A DNA stretch of 19,877 nt from Crocinitomicaceae bacterium (GTDB taxonomy: Bacteria > Bacteroidota > Bacteroidia > Flavobacteriales_D > Crocinitomicaceae): NCBI GenBank assembly GCA_023264075.1, contig JALQTG010000068.1, forward strand, positions 1 to 19,877, given 5' to 3'. The notes under the pieces are model-generated. The model had not been told where the DNA came from. It searched no databases and saw only the letters and a program-made list of their open reading frames with translations. Below are positions 15,511-19,877 of this stretch, piece by piece (within the stretch, counting starts at the first letter, position 1; every line of letters starts with the position of its first letter). Position numbers and translations under genes: made by a program.

Positions 15511-16911
15511 TTACCGCTTTTTATACCCCAACAGTTTCAAATACTGATCAGAGGACTGTTCTTTGGAAAAGACTTCCGTCACCATTTTTCCTTCTTCGTT
15601 TCTTTTAATAAGAATGTGTTGAGGTTCAGGGATAAGACAGTGCTTTAGTCCGCCATATCCGCCGATATTTTCTTGGTACGCGCCCGTATTAAAGAATCCC
15701 AAATACAAGGGTTTTTCTGGATCAAATTTAGGAAGATATATCGCATTCGAATGTTGCTCCGAATTGTAATAATCATCACTGTCACAAGTTAACCCACCCA
15801 ACAATACTCGTTCGTATACATCCGACCAACGATTAAGGGGTAACATAATGAATCGTTGATTGATTGCCCACGTATCGGGTAGGTTCGTCATGAACGAACT
15901 GTCAATCATGTTCCACTTTTCACGGTCGTGTTGTTGTTTTTGATCTAAGACCTTAAAGATAGCCCCTCCACTTTCACCGACGGTAAAGGAACCAAATTCT
16001 GTATAAATGTTGGGCTCTGGAATTCCAAACTCCTTGCAAACATTCTTGACCTGAATCATAATTTCTTGAACCATGTATTCATAGTCATAGTCAAATGCTA
16101 AAGATTTCTTTATCGGGAAACCACCACCTATATTCAACGAATCCAACTCGGGACAAATCTGCTTTAATTGACCATAAGCGCGCAGCGACTTGGTTAACTC
16201 GTTCCAATAATAGGCATTGTCTTGTATTCCAGTATTAATAAAAAAGTGAAGCATTTTTAGCTTTACTTGCTTATTTCCTTTGATTTGATCTTTGTAAAAC
16301 GGAACGATATCACGATATCGCACACCTAACCGAGAAGTATAAAACTCAAACTTTGGATCTTCTTCAGAAGCAATTCGAACTCCGATACTAACATCACATT
16401 TCGTCAATGATGTGAGCCGTTCCAGCTCCGTTAAATTGTCCACTACAGGGATCACCTTTACCGCTTTACGCTCCAGTAATTCGGCAATTTTCTCAACGTA
16501 TCGGTCTTGCTTAAACCCGTTGCATATAACTGTCTGCTCTGCTGAAATCTTGCCCTCGTTTAATAAATGTTCAATTATGTCTAAGTCATAGGAGGACGAC
16601 GTTTCCAAGTTCACGTTGTTTTTAAGTACCTCATCCATCACAAAGGCGAAATGTGAACTTTTCGTGCAGTACGAATAATTATAGGTTCCTGTGTACCCGA
16701 TCGCATTCATCGCATCGCGAAACCATCCCTTGCATCGTTCAATATTATTCGAGATTTGGGGAAGATAATTGAACTTCAAAGGGGTTCCGTACTTCTCTAC
16801 TAACTTCATCAAATCGATTCCATGAAACATTAAATGATCATCTTCTAGAAAAAATTCCTTTTGTGGAAAATCAAATGTTTGGTCTATTAAATCAATATAC
16901 TTTGTTTTCAT
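15511..16911 (-). CDS. speA: Arginine decarboxylase (alanine racemase-fold, PLP-dependent)
   Basis: From the ATG at 16911 this is a 467-residue, PLP-dependent decarboxylase of the Orn/DAP/Arg decarboxylase 2 superfamily, of the short Bacteroidota type annotated as arginine decarboxylase. It would make agmatine for polyamine synthesis. The PLP lysine is K84 (YCTKSS), the phosphate-binding glycines are near 260 (NIGGGFP) and the C376-D377 pair lies in GLTCDSDDYY, where the catalytic CD motif of this superfamily is found. The longer frame back to 17010 adds residues encoded in the ctaA end and is unlikely; the chosen start gives MKTKYIDLIDQTF, the usual family start. It follows ctaA after 29 bases and is probably co-transcribed with it. 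Substrate is inferred from the family; another basic amino acid cannot be ruled out. Confidence 0.88.
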   Translation of the reverse strand: MKTKYIDLIDQTFDFPQKEFFLEDDHLMFHGIDLMKLVEKYGTPLKFNYLPQISNNIERCKGWFRDAMNAIGYTGTYNYSYCTKSSHFAFVMDEVLKNNVNLETSSSYDLDIIEHLLNEGKISAEQTVICNGFKQDRYVEKIAELLERKAVKVIPVVDNLTELERLTSLTKCDVSIGVRIASEEDPKFEFYTSRLGVRYRDIVPFYKDQIKGNKQVKLKMLHFFINTGIQDNAYYWNELTKSLRAYGQLKQICPELDSLNIGGGFPIKKSLAFDYDYEYMVQEIMIQVKNVCKEFGIPEPNIYTEFGSFTVGESGGAIFKVLDQKQQHDREKWNMIDSSFMTNLPDTWAINQRFIMLPLNRWSDVYERVLLGGLTCDSDDYYNSEQHSNAIYLPKFDPEKPLYLGFFNTGAYQENIGGYGGLKHCLIPEPQHILIKRNEEGKMVTEVFSKEQSSDQYLKLLGYKKR

Positions 16912-16940
16912 TGTTCCAATTTCGTTTTGAAAGAAACCTA

Positions 16941-17960
16941 TTACCCATTCAGAGACACTTGGGATTTCATGCGAAATGCAGCCATAGTTAGCAGTCCGAA
17001 AATAACACATGCAAAAAGCAGATGCGCAGTTTGCACTAATCCGTGCATATTAAAATGTGCTAATAGCACTCCTGAAGTTAATTCGATCACTAAAAAAATA
17101 AATGTCCAATGGATGATACGTAAATTCCGCTCATTTCGTTTCACCCAAAACATACCTGTAATTAAAATAAGTACTAGCCAAGAAAAACTTCGGTGCACAT
17201 AAAATGCTAAATCAAAGTGCTGACTCCATTCGCCTCGCTCAATACCCAACTTTCGTAATACATCAATTTCTTCCCGCACTTGCGTGCCTAAAAACATCTG
17301 GTAAAAAGTAATGGCTAAAATAAGGATGACGAGCCAGAAAAAACCTTTGGAAACGATAATATTGCGTTGCTGCGAAGGACTCACCAACCTTATCAAATAA
17401 AGTTGCAAGCCAATAATCACTAATGCCAAGAGCATGTGAATTGTAATGGTCCAAGGTACCAAGTTCGTAGCAACCACAATTGAGCCGAACCACGCTTGAA
17501 AAAGCAAGATGACCAAATTCAAAGAAGCTACCGTTACCAGTTTTTTTCTTCGATATTTTAATATGATCCATAGAAATATAAAGAGAATTCCATTTCCAGC
17601 TAAAAAACCAAACAATCGGTTAATGTATTCGGTCCAAGTTTTCCGTGCATTAAAGTCTTCTTCATACAACACGGATTCGTCAGAGCGAATTCGTTCTGCT
17701 GTTTCAGATAGACCAATTCCATCCAACATCCTACAAAACTTTTCTACTTTTTTGGCGCGCTTCTCAACATATATTTCTTTATAATCGGCTGGCAAAGAAC
17801 TCGCTTCTGTAGGAGGAATCCATTCTCCGAAACATTTTGGCCAATCTGGGCACCCCATTCCACTTCCTGTTATGCGTACAAAACTTCCCGCAATTACCAC
17901 GAGGTAGATAAAGACGAGTGTAATCCAATTAATACGTACGAACCATTTGTTAAAAACCAT
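16941..17960 (-). CDS. ctaA: Heme A synthase, COX15/CtaA family
   Basis: This 339-residue membrane protein of about eight helices turns heme O into heme A for cytochrome oxidase. Family marks are the N-terminal helix followed by RITGSGMGCPDWPKC, with the C37-C43 pair, and heme-ligand histidines H175 (TIHM), H256 (VHRSFSW) and H313 (TAHLL). The fourth expected position, in the EYIHR-type motif after the first loop, is N114 here (WTEYINRLFG). A long polar loop (about 50-108) with many charged residues lies between helices 1 and 2. It heads a two-gene unit with the arginine decarboxylase, and has a -7 box four bases from the ATG. Confidence 0.9.
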   Translation of the reverse strand: MVFNKWFVRINWITLVFIYLVVIAGSFVRITGSGMGCPDWPKCFGEWIPPTEASSLPADYKEIYVEKRAKKVEKFCRMLDGIGLSETAERIRSDESVLYEEDFNARKTWTEYINRLFGFLAGNGILFIFLWIILKYRRKKLVTVASLNLVILLFQAWFGSIVVATNLVPWTITIHMLLALVIIGLQLYLIRLVSPSQQRNIIVSKGFFWLVILILAITFYQMFLGTQVREEIDVLRKLGIERGEWSQHFDLAFYVHRSFSWLVLILITGMFWVKRNERNLRIIHWTFIFLVIELTSGVLLAHFNMHGLVQTAHLLFACVIFGLLTMAAFRMKSQVSLNG

Positions 17961-17964
17961 AAAA

Positions 17965-17972
17965 CAAAGTTA
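17965..17972 (-). promoter_or_regulatory. Bacteroidota -7 box upstream of ctaA
   Basis: On the - strand TAACTTTG ends four bases (TTTT) before the ctaA ATG at 17960, the same spacing as at sufS and sufE. A leaderless message is predicted. Confidence 0.55.
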
Positions 17973-18043
17973 CATGTGCAAATTGATTTTAGCTGATATT
18001 TAAAGGGTTTTTTATACGTTTGACACTTTCGGGGTGAAAAACC

Positions 18044-18072
18044 AAAAAAAGGGATGCTGTAAAGAACATCCC
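18044..18072 (-). terminator. Intrinsic terminator of mscL
   Basis: On the - strand GGGATGTT (18072-18065) pairs with AGCATCCC (18058-18051), an 8-bp stem with one G-U pair around a 6-base loop, followed by seven T (18050-18044). It lies 22 bases after the mscL stop. Confidence 0.9.
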
Positions 18073-18094
18073 TCTTGTTTCAATTGTTAGAAAT

Positions 18095-18508
18095 CTACTT
18101 TTTAAGTAGGTCCCGAATTTCAGTTAATAACACCTCCTCTTTCGTCGTTTCCGGAGGTGAAGCCGGTGCTTCCTCCTTCTTTTTCTTCAAACGTGTGATT
18201 CCCTTCACTATTAAAAACATGAAGAAAGCAATAATAATAAACTCAAGTGTAACACCAATAAAATCGCCATATTTAATCGATACTTCTGCTACAGTCTCAG
18301 CACCAGTCTCATCGAGTTGGGCTCCTTTGATAATGAAGCGCCATTCCGACATATCCTTTCCTTGGATCAAACCAACAAGCGGCATCACCATACCTTGAAT
18401 AAAAGCCGTTGTAACTTTTACAAAAGCGGCACCCATAACAAATGCTACAGCTAAATCGACCAAATTTCCTTTTACTGCGAAATCTTTAAACTCCTTAATA
18501 AATCCCAT
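18095..18508 (-). CDS. mscL: Large-conductance mechanosensitive channel MscL
   Basis: This 137-residue protein is MscL, a homopentameric pore in the inner membrane that opens under high membrane tension and protects against hypo-osmotic shock. The N-terminal amphipathic helix (GFIKEFKDFAVKGN), TM1 (about 15-43, with DLAVAFVMGAAF), a periplasmic loop, TM2 (about 76-98) and the C-terminal bundle helix KEEVLLTEIRDLL are all present; the last block is almost identical to the E. coli one. The pore position G22 of E. coli is Ala here. A strong terminator follows, and the gene has its own -7 box, so it is probably a single-gene unit. Confidence 0.96.
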   Translation of the reverse strand: MGFIKEFKDFAVKGNLVDLAVAFVMGAAFVKVTTAFIQGMVMPLVGLIQGKDMSEWRFIIKGAQLDETGAETVAEVSIKYGDFIGVTLEFIIIAFFMFLIVKGITRLKKKKEEAPASPPETTKEEVLLTEIRDLLKK

Positions 18509-18532
18509 TTATTTTCACTTAGTATTTCAACT

Positions 18533-18540
18533 CAAAAATA
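18533..18540 (-). promoter_or_regulatory. -7 box upstream of mscL
   Basis: On the - strand TATTTTTG (18540-18533) matches TAnnTTTG and predicts a leader of about 20 bases. No TTG lies at the -33 distance. It sits in the 54-base gap between the glycosyltransferase stop and the mscL start. Confidence 0.4.
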
Positions 18541-18562
18541 ATTGAAAAATTGACTTTTCCTA

Positions 18563-19570
18563 CTATAAATTTTTAAATCCCTCCAAGTTCTTCTTGTTCA
18601 ACTGCGTAGTAAATTTCCATTTTTCATGCTGCACATGCTTTTTTGCCAAATATAGTTGCTCTAGTTGTCCGGGAGTAGGGATTAAAAGCGCATTATTTTG
18701 CATAACGGTGAGGTCCATTAAGGTGGAATAACCCGATCTACTAACAACAGTTTCACTTGAAGAAAAGAGTTGTTCCGTAGACTCAGGAGATGGATTAGGA
18801 TGTATGGAGCAATTTCCGAACTGCCGTGCAGAACCTGTAATATGTTTTGAAGGTGCAATAATTACAGTTCTACTTTCTAATTTGCTAAACTCGCTAATCA
18901 TGGTGTCGTAGAGTTGCTTTGCATAGGGATCTGGACCAGAAACAACACCCAAATGGCTAAATTCCTTAAACTCGTTTGTTACCCCAGGGTATTTGAATCT
19001 GGACAGCCAACCAATGTATTTTACTTTTTCTGAGGGCATTTGACTCAATTCCCCGCTTAATATGCTTCCTTCTAAGTCAGGAACCCATATTTCGTCAAAT
19101 TGATTTAATTGCTGTTGATTGAAGAAGTTCCCCAGTTTTGCCCATAAAGGAAGTGGTAAGTTGAGTTGATGGGAAATGATGCAACTTCTTACAGAGGTGT
19201 GCCGAAAGCCGAAACGCTGATCAGAAATAATAAGGTCGGGGTTGAATTCATTGACATACTGATTCAAAGTGCGAAGTTCCTGTTTTCGAAATGCATTCAG
19301 CGCTGCAAGCTGCTTAGAAATATCGAATAACCACCTCCCTTTACCACCAAACTCAAAAGGATATCCCGAATGCGGTATGTACCATAAATTCGGAAAGTAA
19401 TTTCGATAAAACCGTTCTTGTGGCTCGTCGCAGCAAATAAACACTTCATTTCCCTGTTTCAGAAGTTGACGAATAACAGGTATTGTCCGTGTCACATGTC
19501 CAAGTCCCCAATTCAACGGACTCAACAGCACGCGTTGATGGGTTACAGCATTTAAAACATTGGCTAACAC
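18563..19570 (-). CDS. MurG-like (GT28-type) glycosyltransferase
   Basis: This protein of 335 residues (from GTG at 19570) or 344 (from TTG at 19597) has a GT-B fold of the MurG/GT28 type. The N-terminal motif LNWGLGHVTRTIPV (about 19-32) is the flavobacterial version of the acceptor-side glycine loop, and SRSGYSTLMDL (from about 277) followed by PTPGQLEQ is the donor-nucleotide side. No membrane segment is seen; such proteins act at the inner face of the membrane. Substrates are unknown. No ATG is present in frame near the N-terminus, so a GTG or TTG start must be used; homologues usually begin only a few residues before the LxxPLNWG motif, which favours the GTG. It is divergent from trmB. 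Confidence 0.8.
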   Translation of the reverse strand: MLANVLNAVTHQRVLLSPLNWGLGHVTRTIPVIRQLLKQGNEVFICCDEPQERFYRNYFPNLWYIPHSGYPFEFGGKGRWLFDISKQLAALNAFRKQELRTLNQYVNEFNPDLIISDQRFGFRHTSVRSCIISHQLNLPLPLWAKLGNFFNQQQLNQFDEIWVPDLEGSILSGELSQMPSEKVKYIGWLSRFKYPGVTNEFKEFSHLGVVSGPDPYAKQLYDTMISEFSKLESRTVIIAPSKHITGSARQFGNCSIHPNPSPESTEQLFSSSETVVSRSGYSTLMDLTVMQNNALLIPTPGQLEQLYLAKKHVQHEKWKFTTQLNKKNLEGFKNL

Positions 19571-19589
19571 AGGAAGATTTCTATTTTTG
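19560..19589 (+). promoter_or_regulatory. Promoter of trmB
   Basis: TTG (19560-19562), a 19-base spacer and TATTTTTG (19582-19589) match the Bacteroidota promoter well. The leader would be about 16 bases. The box overlaps the start region of the divergent glycosyltransferase gene. Confidence 0.65.
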
Positions 19590-19608
19590 CAGCACAAGTT
19601 AGAAAAAA

Positions 19609-19877
19609 ATGGCTAAGAATAAACTTCGACGTTTCGCAGAAATGAAAGAAATGCCCAATGTACTCGAACCTACATTGGATGAAATAAAATCCGGAGGCGT
19701 CGATTTTAAAGGGAAATGGAATTCCACCGTCTTCAAAAATGACCATCCAATAACCGTGGAACTCGGTTGTGGGAAAGGAGAATATTCTGTCGGACTGGCG
19801 AAAAAATATCCGAATCGCAACTTTATTGGTTGTTTGGTTAATGTTAGATCTGTCAATTCCAGCATTCGCATGAACAA
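19609..19877 (+). CDS. trmB: tRNA (guanine-N7-)-methyltransferase TrmB, N-terminal part
   Basis: The start MAKNKLRRFAE, followed by KGKWN, the SAM-binding motif ELGCGKGEYSVGLAKKYP and NFIG (residues 71-74), identifies TrmB, which makes m7G46 in tRNA using S-adenosylmethionine. The window ends before the stop. After G74 (base 19830) the expected continuation of the VDIKG type is missing and the sequence reads CLVNVRSVNSS, unlike the family. The last 47 bases are therefore probably not trmB but a junction or artefact (see findings). Confidence is for the part before 19831. Confidence 0.85.
   Translation, partial: MAKNKLRRFAEMKEMPNVLEPTLDEIKSGGVDFKGKWNSTVFKNDHPITVELGCGKGEYSVGLAKKYPNRNFIGCLVNVRSVNSSIRMN

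Noticed and set aside
16912..17010. Longer N-terminus for the arginine decarboxylase
   Set aside because: It would overlap the ctaA end by 70 bases and adds residues not typical of the family; the ATG at 16911 gives the usual start.
18015..18022. TACGTTTG, a -7 box match on the + strand
   Set aside because: No + strand gene or RNA structure of its own lies downstream; it faces into the mscL terminator and gene.

Overview
The window looks like a chromosomal segment from a Bacteroidota bacterium, most likely order Flavobacteriales. The reasons are the two secreted proteins with C-terminal type IX secretion (Por) sorting domains, SBBP and CHU_C-type Ig repeats, a LytS/LytTR two-component pair with a periplasmic propeller sensor, a Bacteroidota-type 467-residue arginine decarboxylase, and many promoter boxes of the Bacteroidota form TAnnTTTG with no clear Shine-Dalgarno sequences. 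The genus cannot be fixed from sequence alone. No tRNA, rRNA, insertion sequence or CRISPR array was seen, and no stretch over 300 bases lacks a gene.

Region 1 (1-5365, + strand) is a SUF iron-sulfur assembly operon: the last 20 codons of a SufA/IscA-type protein, sufB, sufC, sufD, a small SpoIIAA/STAS-like gene whose start seems to be displaced by a one-base frameshift, and sufS. The sufS activator sufE is not next to sufS but lies at 14347, about 9 kb downstream.

Region 2 (5452-14222, + strand) sits between sufS and sufE. It holds a propeller/Y_Y_Y sensor kinase and a LytTR response regulator (overlapping by 8 bp), then a 1268-residue cell-surface protein (seven SBBP repeats, eight 75-residue Ig-like repeats, sorting domain) and a smaller LamG-type surface protein. 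Both surface genes carry the same 21-bp-period direct repeat just upstream of the promoter, at nearly the same distance from the start codon. This suggests one regulator, plausibly the neighbouring LytTR protein, controls both.

Region 3 (14223-14999, + strand) has a long hairpin, then sufE and a small lipoprotein gene that overlaps the sufE stop codon. Region 4 (15001-19597, - strand) is mostly housekeeping: an unknown 125-residue protein, arginine decarboxylase and heme A synthase (ctaA, in an operon upstream of the decarboxylase), MscL, and a MurG-like glycosyltransferase. A divergent trmB (+ strand) starts at 19609 and is cut by the window edge. The last ~47 bases do not look like trmB and may be a junction or assembly artefact.
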